From positions 1,178,001 to 1,242,000 of the forward strand of contig NZ_OZ007001.1 in NCBI RefSeq assembly GCF_963931295.1: 64,000 nt of DNA, in the 5' to 3' direction. The notes under the pieces were generated by a model. That model was not told the origin of the DNA. It worked only from the letters and a program-made list of their open reading frames with translations, and did no database searches. How positions within the stretch are numbered: the stretch's first letter is position 1; the number at the start of each line of letters is the position of its first letter. The position numbers were made by a program, and so were the translations under genes. Below, piece after piece: positions 47,202 through 57,123 of this stretch. Origin of the DNA: an uncultured Mailhella sp. Lineage in GTDB: Bacteria > Desulfobacterota > Desulfovibrionia > Desulfovibrionales > Desulfovibrionaceae.

Positions 47202-48410
47202 ATGAGACCTGTTGAACTGAAAAAGGATATTTACTGGGTCGGCGCCGTCGATTTCGACATCCGCAACTTCCATCACTACAGCCGCTCCCCCGAGGGCAGC
47301 ACCTACAACGCCTATCTCGTGTGCGACGAAAAGAAGGTGCTCTTCGACACCGTGAACGCTCACGAATTTGAAACCCTGGCCAAGCACATTGCCGAAATCA
47401 CGGATCCCGAGAGCATCGACTACATCGTGTGCAACCACCTTGAACAGGATCACTCCGGCGCGCTTCCCCGCATCGTGAAGCTCTGCAAGCCCGAAAAGAT
47501 CTTCTGCTCGGCCATGGGCTACAAGTCCATGACCAATATTTATAATACCGAAGGGTGGCCCATCGAAGTGGTCAAGGACGGCCAGCGCCTGAACATCGGC
47601 AAGCGCAACGTCACCTTCCTCGAAACCCGCATGCTGCACTGGCCCGACAGCATGGTGTCCTACCTCGAAGAAGACAAGGTGCTCTTCAGCAACGACGCCT
47701 TCGGTCAGAACATCGCGAGCTCCTACCGCTTCGCCGACGAATGCGACCGCCACCAGCTTCATGAATCCATGAAGCGCTACTACTACAACATCGTGCTGCC
47801 CTACTCGCCCCAGGTGCTCAAGACCCTGAAACGCGTCACCGATCTCGGTCTGCAGTTCGACATCATCGCTCCCGATCACGGTCTCATCTACCGCACGCCC
47901 GAAGACGTGAAGTTCGTCATCGACTCCTACCTCGAATTTGCCCAGCAGAAGCCCAAGAAGCGCGCCGTCATCGCCTACGAAAGCATGTGGAACGGCACCG
48001 CCAAGATGGCTGAAGCCGTGGCCGACGGTCTGGAACAGGAAAACGTGCCCTACGTGCTCATCAACCTGCAGACCTGCCACTGCAGCGACGTGATGACCGA
48101 ACTTGCCGACAGCGGCGCGCTCATTCTCGGTTCCGCCACGCGCAACAACATGCCCATGGTGAACATGATGGCCTGCCTCGCCCATGTGAAGGGCCTGCGT
48201 CCGCAGAACCTCGTGGGCGCCACCTTCGGCACCTACGGCTGGTCCGGCGAAGCTCCCAAGATGATGGCCGACGCCCTTGCCGACATGAAGGTCGAACTCG
48301 TGGGCGAACCGCTCAAGTGCTATTTCAACCCCAAGAAGGAAGATCTTGAGAAGAGCCGCGAACTCGGCGTCGCCGTGGCCCGCGCCCTCAAGGAAAAGTG
48401 CGGGGACTAA
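47202..48410 (+). CDS. roo: Rubredoxin:oxygen oxidoreductase (flavodiiron protein)
   Basis: Reduces O2 to water (or NO to N2O) with electrons from rubredoxin. 402 aa from ATG 47202 after GAGGAAAT. The N-terminal beta-lactamase-like domain has diiron ligands H79, E81, D83, H146, D165 and H226, the same numbers as in the D. gigas enzyme. The C-terminal flavodoxin domain starts near 250 with the FMN loop ESMWNGTAKMAEA and GSATRNNMP. Full length, all ligands present. Confidence 0.96.
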   Translation: MRPVELKKDIYWVGAVDFDIRNFHHYSRSPEGSTYNAYLVCDEKKVLFDTVNAHEFETLAKHIAEITDPESIDYIVCNHLEQDHSGALPRIVKLCKPEKIFCSAMGYKSMTNIYNTEGWPIEVVKDGQRLNIGKRNVTFLETRMLHWPDSMVSYLEEDKVLFSNDAFGQNIASSYRFADECDRHQLHESMKRYYYNIVLPYSPQVLKTLKRVTDLGLQFDIIAPDHGLIYRTPEDVKFVIDSYLEFAQQKPKKRAVIAYESMWNGTAKMAEAVADGLEQENVPYVLINLQTCHCSDVMTELADSGALILGSATRNNMPMVNMMACLAHVKGLRPQNLVGATFGTYGWSGEAPKMMADALADMKVELVGEPLKCYFNPKKEDLEKSRELGVAVARALKEKCGD

Positions 48411-48427
48411 CCGCCTGAAACCTTAAT

Positions 48428-48465
48428 CGCCCGGGCGCTTCCGTTCTCGCGGAAGCGTTCGGGCG
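48428..48465 (+). terminator. Stable hairpin after roo
   Basis: CGCCCG..CGCTTCCG and CGGAAGCG..CGGGCG, with two-base internal loop, 18 bp after the roo stop. No T run follows, so it may be a 3'-end stabiliser or a weak terminator before cydA. Confidence 0.55.
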
Positions 48466-48529
48466 ACATGGCCGATTACGGCAGAGACTCGTCCTTCCTA
48501 CGTCGCCGACGAGCACCAAGGAGCAAATC

Positions 48530-49852
48530 ATGGATCTTATCCTCCTCTCCCGCCTTCAGTTCGCCATGACCGTGTTCTTCCACTTCATCTTCGTGCCGCT
48601 CACCCTGGGCCTTTCCGTGCTGCTCGCCATCATGGAAACCCTGTACGTGCGCACCGGAGACGAAGACTACAAGAGAATGGTCAAATTCTGGGGCAAACTC
48701 TTCCTCATCAACTTTGTTCTGGGCGTGGTCACGGGCATCACGCTTGAGTTCCAGTTCGGCACCAACTGGTCCCGCTACTCCGCCTACGTGGGCGACATCT
48801 TCGGCTCTCTGCTGGCCATTGAAGCCACGGTGGCCTTCTTCCTCGAATCCACCTTCGTGGCCGTGTGGACCTTCGGCTGGGAACGCGTGAGCAAGAAGGT
48901 TCACTGCTTCGCCATCTGGATGGTCGCCATCGCCGGCAACATTTCCGCCCTGTGGATCATTCTCGCCAACGGCTTCATGCAGCATCCCGTGGGCTACGTC
49001 ATCCGCAACGGCCGCGCGGAACTCGACGACTTTCTTGCCGTGGTCACCAATCCCTACGCCTGGGGCGAATATTTCCACACCGTTTCCTCCGCCTGGATGC
49101 TCGGCGGCTTCTTCGTGCTCGGCGTAGCCGCATGGCATCTCGCCCGCAAGAATGAAACCTCCCTGTTCACCAAGGCCGTGCGCGTGGCCGCTCCCTTCAC
49201 GCTCGTCATGGCTCTGCTCGTCGGCCTCGCCGGCCATCAGCAGGGCATGAACGTAGCCGAATATCAGCCCGCCAAGATGGCCGCCATGGAATCCCACTGG
49301 ACCACCCAGACCAGAGCTCCCATGTACCTCATTGCCTGGCCCGATCAGGAAAACGGCCGCAACCTTGTTGAAGCGCTGCCCATTCCCGGCCTCATGAGCT
49401 TCATCGCCTTCAACGACGTGAACGCCGAAGTCAAGGGCCTCAGCGACATTGCCAAGGAAGACATTCCGCCGGTGCTGCCCACCTTCCTGTCGTTCCGCAT
49501 CATGGTGGGCCTCGGCTGCCTGTTCATTCTCGTGGCCGCCTGGGCCTGGTGGCGGCGCAAGGATCTGGCCGCCGACACGCGCCTTGCCAAAATTCTGCCC
49601 TGGATGATTCCGCTGCCCTACATCACCATCATGCTCGGCTGGACCGTGGCCGAAGTGGGCCGTCAGCCCTGGATCGTGTACAATCTCATGCGCACCTCGG
49701 ACGCCGTGTCCCCCGTGCCCACGAGTTCCGTGCTCATTTCCGTCATCGCCTTCCTTGTGATCTACACGCTGCTCGGTCTCATCGACATCTGGCTGCTGTA
49801 TTCCAACTCCCGCAAGGGTCCCGAACCTGTCAAAGCCGCTGAGGAGGCGTAA
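48530..49852 (+). CDS. cydA: Cytochrome bd oxidase subunit I
   Basis: Quinol-oxidising, haem-bearing subunit of the bd oxygen reductase in the inner membrane. 440 aa with AAGGAG before ATG 48530. About nine membrane helices; the N-terminal LLSRLQFAMTVFFHFIFVPL holds the haem b595/d-region His, and GRQPWIVY is the family signature. The Q-loop is short, as in the CydA of Firmicutes and sulphate reducers. In an anaerobe it serves oxygen removal and some energy gain. Confidence 0.95.
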   Translation: MDLILLSRLQFAMTVFFHFIFVPLTLGLSVLLAIMETLYVRTGDEDYKRMVKFWGKLFLINFVLGVVTGITLEFQFGTNWSRYSAYVGDIFGSLLAIEATVAFFLESTFVAVWTFGWERVSKKVHCFAIWMVAIAGNISALWIILANGFMQHPVGYVIRNGRAELDDFLAVVTNPYAWGEYFHTVSSAWMLGGFFVLGVAAWHLARKNETSLFTKAVRVAAPFTLVMALLVGLAGHQQGMNVAEYQPAKMAAMESHWTTQTRAPMYLIAWPDQENGRNLVEALPIPGLMSFIAFNDVNAEVKGLSDIAKEDIPPVLPTFLSFRIMVGLGCLFILVAAWAWWRRKDLAADTRLAKILPWMIPLPYITIMLGWTVAEVGRQPWIVYNLMRTSDAVSPVPTSSVLISVIAFLVIYTLLGLIDIWLLYSNSRKGPEPVKAAEEA

Positions 49853-49853
49853 C

Positions 49854-50873
49854 ATGGAAACGATCTGGTTCTTCCTCTGGACGCTTTTGTGGGCCGTGTA
49901 CTTCATTCTCGACGGCTTCGACCTCGGCATGGGCACCCTCATGCCCTTCGTGGCCTCCAACGATCATGAGCGCCGCGTCATCTACAACGCGCAGGGCCCC
50001 TACTGGGACGGCAACGAAGTGTGGCTCATCACCGCCGGCGGCGTGACCTTCGCCGCCTTCCCCAACGCCTACGCCGTCATGTTCAGCGCGCTCTACGCTC
50101 CCCTGCTCATCCTGCTGTTCTGCCTCATCTTCCGCGCCGTGGCCTTTGAATTCCGCGGCAAGGGCGATTCCTGCACCTGGATCTTCAGCTGGGATGTGTG
50201 CATGACCCTCGGCAGCTTCCTGCCCGCGCTTCTGCTCGGCGTGGCCTTCGCCAACCTGTTCATGGGCATCCCCATCGACGAAAACGGCGTGTACCACGGC
50301 AACATCCTGAAGCTCCTCAATCCCTACGGCCTGGCCGGCGGCGTGCTCTTCGTGGTGATGTTCTGCTATCACGGCGCGCTCTGGCTGGAACTCAAGTCCG
50401 AAGGCAATCTCCAGGCGAAGGCCCTCAAGGCCGCCCGCGTGCTCTGGCCCGTTCTGCTCGCCCTGGTGCTGCTCTTCCTGGCCCTCACCGGCCACTTCAC
50501 CGAAAGCTTCACCCGCCTTGCGCAGCATCCCGCCGCCTACGCGGCCCTCGCCCTGGCCGTCATCGGCCTCGTGGGCAGCCGCCTCGCCCTCAACAACTGC
50601 ACCCTCGTCGCCTGGCTGTGCAGCGCCCTGTTCATTCTCGGCCTGACCTTCTTCGGCGTGTTCGGCATGTATCCCGGCATCATTCTTTCCAGCATTGATC
50701 CGGCCTACAGCATCACCGTGTTCAACGCCGCCTCCAGCCCCCTCACCCTGAAGATCATGCTCACCGTCACGCTCTGCGCCGTGCCCGTGGTGCTCCTCTA
50801 CCAGGCCTGGGTGTACTGGACCTTCGCCCACAAGGTGACCAAGGAAGTGCTCAAGGACGAACATTCCTACTAA
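49854..50873 (+). CDS. cydB: Cytochrome bd oxidase subunit II
   Basis: 339 aa, starting 2 bp after the cydA stop with GAGGAGG inside the cydA end. N-terminal WAVYFILDGFDLGMG is diagnostic; about eight to nine membrane helices. Pairs with CydA. No CydX-like small frame was recognised after it; a terminator follows within 30 bp. Confidence 0.95.
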   Translation: METIWFFLWTLLWAVYFILDGFDLGMGTLMPFVASNDHERRVIYNAQGPYWDGNEVWLITAGGVTFAAFPNAYAVMFSALYAPLLILLFCLIFRAVAFEFRGKGDSCTWIFSWDVCMTLGSFLPALLLGVAFANLFMGIPIDENGVYHGNILKLLNPYGLAGGVLFVVMFCYHGALWLELKSEGNLQAKALKAARVLWPVLLALVLLFLALTGHFTESFTRLAQHPAAYAALALAVIGLVGSRLALNNCTLVAWLCSALFILGLTFFGVFGMYPGIILSSIDPAYSITVFNAASSPLTLKIMLTVTLCAVPVVLLYQAWVYWTFAHKVTKEVLKDEHSY

Positions 50874-50899
50874 CGGAAAGACGTTCTTCCGCTGTTTCG

Positions 50900-50935
50900 G
50901 GGCCGACGTGCAATCTGCGCGCCGGCCCTTTTCTT
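50900..50935 (+). terminator. Terminator after cydB
   Basis: GGGGCCG..CGGCCC stem with a GC-rich extended arm followed by TTTTCTT. The gap from 50936 to 51151 shows no gene and must hold the promoter of the cysteine operon. Confidence 0.65.
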
Positions 50936-51151
50936 ACCCGGAAACGTCCTGCTCCGAACAGACGGACTTTCCGGCGTCCTTCGGCACAGGCGCAGAACAA
51001 AAAAGATCCGCTTTCCGACTCGACCGAAGAAAACATAGCGGAAAGGTAGGAATTTTTATTCCGTCGCCCCTTTCCGGCCTTGCCAAGACAAGACAAAAGG
51101 TTATCGTAAGTAACAGGCCCAAGCGGCCACATCACCAAAAGCGAGGACACC

Positions 51152-51448
51152 ATGTCAGCACCCAGTGAAGACGCGCCCAAACCCAACCTTCAGGTCGCCG
51201 CCCGCGTGGAAGAGCTTCTCCGGGAACAGCTTGAGGAAATGGGCGTGAACCCCCGCAAGCTGAAGCCCGAGGAAATCGCCGCCAACATGACCTGTCACAT
51301 CGCGCCGGACAACAGCATGACGTACCTGTGGAAAAACGAGCCCATACTCCACGTCACGCCCGAAAAGCGCGAACACGACGGCGAAACCTCCGTTCTCTGG
51401 CGCATGTTCACCAAGGACGACATTCCCTCCCTCCCAGATCATTCGTGA
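51152..51448 (+). CDS. Small conserved-looking protein leading the cysteine operon
   Basis: 98 aa with GCGAGGA before ATG 51152, 7 bp before the cysteine synthase gene. Acidic, soluble, no signal peptide. The N-terminal half is helical (VEELLREQLEEMGVNPRKL), the second half has strands (NMTCHIAPDNSMTYLWKNEP, then VLWRMF). One Cys. I do not recognise a family. Tight spacing suggests a function linked to cysteine synthesis or its regulation. Confidence 0.75.
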   Translation: MSAPSEDAPKPNLQVAARVEELLREQLEEMGVNPRKLKPEEIAANMTCHIAPDNSMTYLWKNEPILHVTPEKREHDGETSVLWRMFTKDDIPSLPDHS

Positions 51449-51455
51449 GGCGTCT

Positions 51456-52379
51456 ATGAATATTCTCGATACCATCGGGCACACGCCGCTCATCTATCTG
51501 AACCGCGTGTCCGCAGAACTTCCGGCTAAAATCTTCGTCAAATACGAAGCCCGCAACCCCGGCGGCTCCATCAAGGACAGAGCCGCGCTCGGCTACGTGC
51601 GCGCCGCCATCCGCGAAGGCGCGCTGGCTCCCGGCGGCACCGTGGTGGAAGCCACCAGCGGCAACCTCGGCATCGGCCTTGCCGTGGTGTGCGGCAAAAT
51701 GAATCTGCGTCTCATCCTCACCATGCCCGCCTCGGCGAGCAGGGAACGCATCGCCCTGCTCCGCGCCATGGGCGCGGAAGTCGTGCTCACCCCGGCCGAA
51801 GAAGGCATGCAGGGCGCGCAGAACAAGGTGGAGGAACTGCTCGCCTCCATTCCCGGAGCCTACCGTCCCAACCAGTTCAGCAATCCCGTGGGGCCGCGCG
51901 TTCACTACTCCACCACCGGCGTGGAAATTCTGGAAGACTGCCGCAAGGAAGGCTTCGTGCCGCAGGCCTTCGTGGCCGGCATCGGTTCGGGCGCCACGCT
52001 CATGGGCGTCAGCCTCCGGCTCAAGGAAGCCAATCCCTCCATCCGCTGCTTTGCCGTGGAACCCGCGGAATCGCCGGTGCTCTCCGAAGGCCGCAGCGGT
52101 CCGCACGGCATTCAGGGCATCGGCGCGAACTTCGTGCCCGAAGTGTTCGACCGCTCTCTCGCGGACGGCATTCTCACGGTGAGCACCGAAGACGCCATGG
52201 AAACGGCCCGCATGCTCATGGCCCGCGAATCCATGAGCTGCGGCATCACCTCGGGCGCCAACGTGCGCGCCGCCATGAATCTGGCACAGCTTCCCGAATT
52301 TGCGGGAAAACATATTGTCACCGTCGCCCCCGACACCGGGGAACGGTATCTCTCCACTCCTCTCTTTTCCAAGGAATAA
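51456..52379 (+). CDS. cysK: Cysteine synthase (O-acetylserine sulfhydrylase)
   Basis: PLP enzyme making cysteine from O-acetylserine and sulphide. 307 aa, with GAGGCG before ATG 51456. The PLP lysine is in NPGGSIKDRAA (about residue 39-44), the substrate loop is EATSGNLGIGLA, and the phosphate-binding glycine loop is GIGSGATLMG. CysK or CysM cannot be told apart safely; ending TGERYLSTPLF is CysK-like. Downstream after 6 bp lies serine acetyltransferase, its partner in the cysteine synthase complex. Confidence 0.9.
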   Translation: MNILDTIGHTPLIYLNRVSAELPAKIFVKYEARNPGGSIKDRAALGYVRAAIREGALAPGGTVVEATSGNLGIGLAVVCGKMNLRLILTMPASASRERIALLRAMGAEVVLTPAEEGMQGAQNKVEELLASIPGAYRPNQFSNPVGPRVHYSTTGVEILEDCRKEGFVPQAFVAGIGSGATLMGVSLRLKEANPSIRCFAVEPAESPVLSEGRSGPHGIQGIGANFVPEVFDRSLADGILTVSTEDAMETARMLMARESMSCGITSGANVRAAMNLAQLPEFAGKHIVTVAPDTGERYLSTPLFSKE

Positions 52380-52385
52380 GCGTTC

Positions 52386-53378
<993 letters not shown>

Positions 53379-53384
53379 CAACGC

Positions 53385-53412
53385 GAGGGGTCCGGCAAAA
53401 GCCGGGCCCCTC
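53385..53412 (+). terminator. Terminator of the cysteine operon
   Basis: GAGGGGTCCGGC and GCCGGGCCCCTC around an AAAA loop (one G-U/bulge), 6 bp after the stop. No T run. Confidence 0.7.
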
Positions 53413-53629
53413 GATCGGTTAATGCGGGGGTACGGTCAAGGCATGAGGCGCGGCAAGCGCCCCGCCTTCAAAAACGGGTGTTCGTTTCCCGGGCGTCCCG
53501 CAGGAGCTCTCCGCCTTTCCGCGCTCTCTTCCTGCCGAAAAAACACGCCTTTCCGGGCAGGCCCCTGAAATTCTGTCATGTTCCCGTCACACTTTCGGGC
53601 CATACTGCCGCAAGCAAAGGAGCAGTTTC

Positions 53630-54640
53630 ATGACAGCAGACATCCTTCACGTCGCCGTGGCCGGCGGCGGAAGCTGGGGCACGGCCCTCGCCCATGTGCT
53701 GGCCTCGGCCGGACACGACGTCACCATCGTTCTCCGCGACCCCGCCGCAGCGCGCGCCGTCAACGAACGGCACGAAAATCCGCGCTATCTGCCCGGCAAG
53801 GCGCTGCATCCCGGCGTGAAGGCATCCCTGTCGCCGGACGCAATACGCTGCTGCAATCTGCTCGTGCTGGCCGTGCCGTGCCAGCATCAGCGGGCCTGGC
53901 TGGCCTCCATGCGGCCCGTGATTGCCGAGCGCTGCGTCATCGTCAACGCTTCCAAGGGGCTGGAAAACGGCACCTGCCTCACCATGAGCCGCGTGGTCAT
54001 GGAAGAACTCTCCGCCCTCTCTCCCCGCTACGCCGTGCTTTCCGGCCCGTCGTTTGCGGCGGAAGTCATGGACGGTCAGCCCACGGCCGTGGTGCTCGGC
54101 TGCGAAAACGACGCCCTCGGCGCGCGACTCCGGGAAATCTTTTCCACGCCCTTTTTCCGCTGCTATTCCAGCTCCGACGTCACGGGCGTGGAAATGGGCG
54201 GTGCGCTCAAGAACGTCATGGCCATTGCCGCAGGCATCGGCGACGGGCTCGGCTTCGGCTCCAACGCCCGCGCCGCGCTCATCACGCGCGGGCTCGCGGA
54301 ACTCTCCCGACTCGGCACGGCCATGGGAGCCCGACCCCTCACCTTCATGGGCCTTTCCGGCCTCGGCGATCTTGTGCTGACCTGCACGGGCGGACTCTCC
54401 CGCAACCGTCAGGTGGGCATCCGCCTCGGCAAGGGAGAAAAGCTCGACGACATCGTCGCCTCGCTCGGCATGGTGGCCGAAGGCGTGAAAACCGCCTCTG
54501 CCGCCCGCGCGCTGGCAACAAAGCTGAACGTGTCCGCGCCGGTCACCGAAGCCATGTGCCGGGTGCTCTACGAAAACGCCGATCCGGCGGCGGCCGTGCG
54601 CGAACTGATGGAACGCCCCCTCAAGGAAGAGCTGGCCTGA
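53630..54640 (+). CDS. gpsA: NAD(P)-dependent glycerol-3-phosphate dehydrogenase
   Basis: Makes sn-glycerol 3-phosphate for phospholipids. 336 aa with AAAGGAG before ATG 53630. N-terminal GGGSWGTALA (residues ~10-19) is the nucleotide-binding loop; NASKGLENGTC, LSGPSFAAEV and the substrate-binding GVEMGGALKNVMAIAAG (catalytic Lys) follow; GLSGLGDLVLTCTG is the usual signature. Single gene. Confidence 0.95.
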   Translation: MTADILHVAVAGGGSWGTALAHVLASAGHDVTIVLRDPAAARAVNERHENPRYLPGKALHPGVKASLSPDAIRCCNLLVLAVPCQHQRAWLASMRPVIAERCVIVNASKGLENGTCLTMSRVVMEELSALSPRYAVLSGPSFAAEVMDGQPTAVVLGCENDALGARLREIFSTPFFRCYSSSDVTGVEMGGALKNVMAIAAGIGDGLGFGSNARAALITRGLAELSRLGTAMGARPLTFMGLSGLGDLVLTCTGGLSRNRQVGIRLGKGEKLDDIVASLGMVAEGVKTASAARALATKLNVSAPVTEAMCRVLYENADPAAAVRELMERPLKEELA

Positions 54641-55135
54641 CGGCGCGCCCCGGGCCGCTGCCCCGAAGCCTCGAAAATTCCTCCCTGAGCATCCGCAAAA
54701 CGCTCCCGCCGACGCTCGGGCGCTGCGCTCCGGGCAGGCTGCTCTTTGAACAGGGATTTTTCTTTCACGCGCCGGGCGGCTGCGCTCTTGCGCAGACTGC
54801 CTTCTGAATCCGGCGTCACCCTGCGCTCTCCCAGGCGACGCACCATTCCGCGACAGGACAAAAAAAACGCGCGGCGGCTCGGGAAAAGCCGCATCCGACA
54901 TGCCCTCCCCCTCCGTGACGCAGCATGCCGTTGACGGCCGCCCAGATCTGCGCAAGACGGTGATGCCCCTCGGACGCGGAAGGCCGACGCCTTCCGTTAT
55001 GCTCCCCGTTCCCAAGTAAATGCTGCCCTGCGGACGCAAAAGGCCGCCCTTCCCCGGAGAAACGCTCCGCAGGAGAAGGAAGGGCGACCCGGCAGGCCAT
55101 GCGCGGCTCCGGAACCAGCGCAAAACGCGTCCGCG
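54641..55135. other. Gene-free gap between gpsA and the AraC gene
   Basis: About 495 bp. Two imperfect direct repeats are seen (CCCTCGGACGCGGAAGGCCG near 54967 and CCCTGCGGACGCAAAAGGCC near 55025), and GGAAGGC/GCCTTCC dyads that could end transcripts. Open frames crossing it are GC-rich shadows without start signals. Confidence 0.5.
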
Positions 55136-56047
55136 CTACTCCCGGCCCGAACGGGCGTTCTTCAGTCTTGTGATGTTGCGGTGCGGCGGCTCGCCGAACA
55201 GACGCTTGTATTCCCTGTTGAACTGTGTGGGGCTCTCATAGCCCACGGCCAGTCCAGCGCTGGCCGCGTCCACCCGTTCCGAAAGCATGAGCCGCTGCGC
55301 TTCAAAAAGACGCAGCCTTTTGTGAAACTGCAGCGGACTCAGACTCGTCACTTCCTTGAAATGCCGATGGAAGGTGGACGTCGCCATGTTCACGCGGCGG
55401 GCGAGCTCCTCCACTTGCAGCGGCGAACGATAATTGTCCCGCAGCCAGGTGACGGCCTGCGCAATCTGCATGCTTTGCGAGCCCAGCGTGTGGAAACGGC
55501 GCAGAAACTCGCCCTGCGGGCCGATGAGCATGCGGTAGTAGATCTCCCGTATGATCATGGGCGCGAGCACGGCAATCTGTTCGGGCTTGTCCAGAAGTTC
55601 CGCCAGACGCAGAAAGGCGTCGAGCACGGAAACGTCCACGTCGGCCACCGACACGCCCTTCATGCCGCCTTCTCCGCACGATCCCGGAGTCGGAGGCACT
55701 TCGGCGGCCAGCCGCGCCAGCAGAAATTTGTCCACTTCCAGCGAAAGACACAGAAACGGCGCTTCCTCCGTGCCGTCCATGACGTAGAAGGAGCTCGGCA
55801 CGTCCACGCCGACCACCAGACACTGTCCTTCGCCGTACACGTATTCCTCCGTGCCGATGACCGATTTCTTCCGCCCCTGGAGCATGACCCCGATGCACGG
55901 ATGATACAGACTGTTTTCCAGCACGTCGTGCGCCAGCCGCCGGGACAACGACAAGCCGGGAATCTCCGTCTGCCGGTAGCCCGGCTCCGGCATGTGACGC
56001 AGCACCAGCGCCTTGAGACGGTCGTTGATTCGCTTCCATTCTCCCAT
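55136..56047 (-). CDS. AraC-family transcription regulator
   Basis: 303 aa from ATG 56047 with GGAGG 5 bp upstream; longer starts are possible but lack a ribosome site. N-terminal AraC_N-type sensor domain (~25-185, HPCIGVMLQGRKKSVIG, YGEGQCLVVGVDVPSS) and two C-terminal HTH motifs (~215-300: LQVEELARRVNMATSTFHRHFK and SAGLAVGYESPTQFNREYKRLFG). It is divergent from the TSUP permease and may control it. Confidence 0.88.
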   Translation of the reverse strand: MGEWKRINDRLKALVLRHMPEPGYRQTEIPGLSLSRRLAHDVLENSLYHPCIGVMLQGRKKSVIGTEEYVYGEGQCLVVGVDVPSSFYVMDGTEEAPFLCLSLEVDKFLLARLAAEVPPTPGSCGEGGMKGVSVADVDVSVLDAFLRLAELLDKPEQIAVLAPMIIREIYYRMLIGPQGEFLRRFHTLGSQSMQIAQAVTWLRDNYRSPLQVEELARRVNMATSTFHRHFKEVTSLSPLQFHKRLRLFEAQRLMLSERVDAASAGLAVGYESPTQFNREYKRLFGEPPHRNITRLKNARSGRE

Positions 56048-56268
56048 ACGCACCTCCATGCCGCGCGCACCATCATTTCCAGACTCCGCGCGGCGCTCTC
56101 CGGAAAGAATATCCGCCATACTACCCCCGCGCCGCCGTCTCACCTAGATACGATTCCCCTTTTTTCTTGCCCGATTCTCTCATTGCGGCACAGAAAAGTC
56201 CATTTTCGACAAACGCCGCGTTTTCGACTACAAGGACATGTCTCTGCAACATCAATAAGGCTCTCATC

Positions 56269-57033
56269 ATGGAACTTTCCCTGCTCGTCATCGTTGTTTT
56301 GTGCCTGTTCTTCTTTGTCGCCGGATTTGTGGATTCCGTGGCCGGAGGCGGCGGACTCATTTCCACCCCGGCCATGCTTCTGTGCGGTCTGCCGCCGCAC
56401 ACCGCCCTCGGCACCGGAAAGTTCGCCAGCACTCTCGGCTCCCTCACCTCGCTGTGGACCTTCGCCCGCAATCATCTCGTGGTGCTGCGCATCGCGCCCG
56501 CAGGCTTCGTTTCCGCCTTCGTCGGCGGCATGGCCGGCTCCGGCCTCGCCATGCACGTAGACAGCGCCATGCTCGGCAAGCTGCTCATCTTCCTGCTGCC
56601 CGTGGGAATGGTCATTTCCCTGTTCTCGGGAAAACTCGTCAGCGAAGAAGGCGAACTGCCGGAAAAGCATCTCTGGCTGCGCGTCATCCTCATGGGATTT
56701 TTCATAGGCGCGTATGACGGATTCTTCGGACCAGGCACGGGCAGCTTCTTCATCATCGCGCAGCATCTCGTGCTGCGCATGGGCCTCGTGCGCGCCTCGG
56801 CCACCGCCAAAGTGTTCAATCTCGCATCCAATGCCGGAGCCTTCGCCGTGTTCGCTTCCGGCGGCGTGGCCCTGTATTCTCTGGGCATTCCCTGCGCCGT
56901 GGCCAACATTCTCGGCAATCAGCTCGGCACGCATCTGGCCATCCGCATCGGCACCCGCATGGTGAGAAACTTCCTCTACGTCACCCTCTGCCTCCTGCTC
57001 GCTTCGCTCATCTACCGCTTCTTCATCGCGTAA
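56269..57033 (+). CDS. TSUP (TauE/SafE) family permease
   Basis: 254 aa from ATG 56269. Seven to eight membrane helices, with the family motif VDSVAGGGGLISTPAML in the first repeat (~16-32) and DGFFGPGTGSFFI in the second (~148-160). Members move sulphite, sulphonates or organic anions. Substrate unknown; divergent AraC regulator upstream. Confidence 0.85.
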   Translation: MELSLLVIVVLCLFFFVAGFVDSVAGGGGLISTPAMLLCGLPPHTALGTGKFASTLGSLTSLWTFARNHLVVLRIAPAGFVSAFVGGMAGSGLAMHVDSAMLGKLLIFLLPVGMVISLFSGKLVSEEGELPEKHLWLRVILMGFFIGAYDGFFGPGTGSFFIIAQHLVLRMGLVRASATAKVFNLASNAGAFAVFASGGVALYSLGIPCAVANILGNQLGTHLAIRIGTRMVRNFLYVTLCLLLASLIYRFFIA

Positions 57034-57123
57034 CGCCCCCGGCCGCAATATCCCTCTGGACACCGCTCCTGAATGATGGCATTCTCTTAACAAGAATATT
57101 TCCTATCAACCTAAAGGAGCCCC

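Noticed and set aside
53576..55123. 515-codon frame antisense to gpsA and the following gap
   Set aside because: The gpsA part is clearly shadow; the remainder in the gap has no start signal and no recognisable domain.
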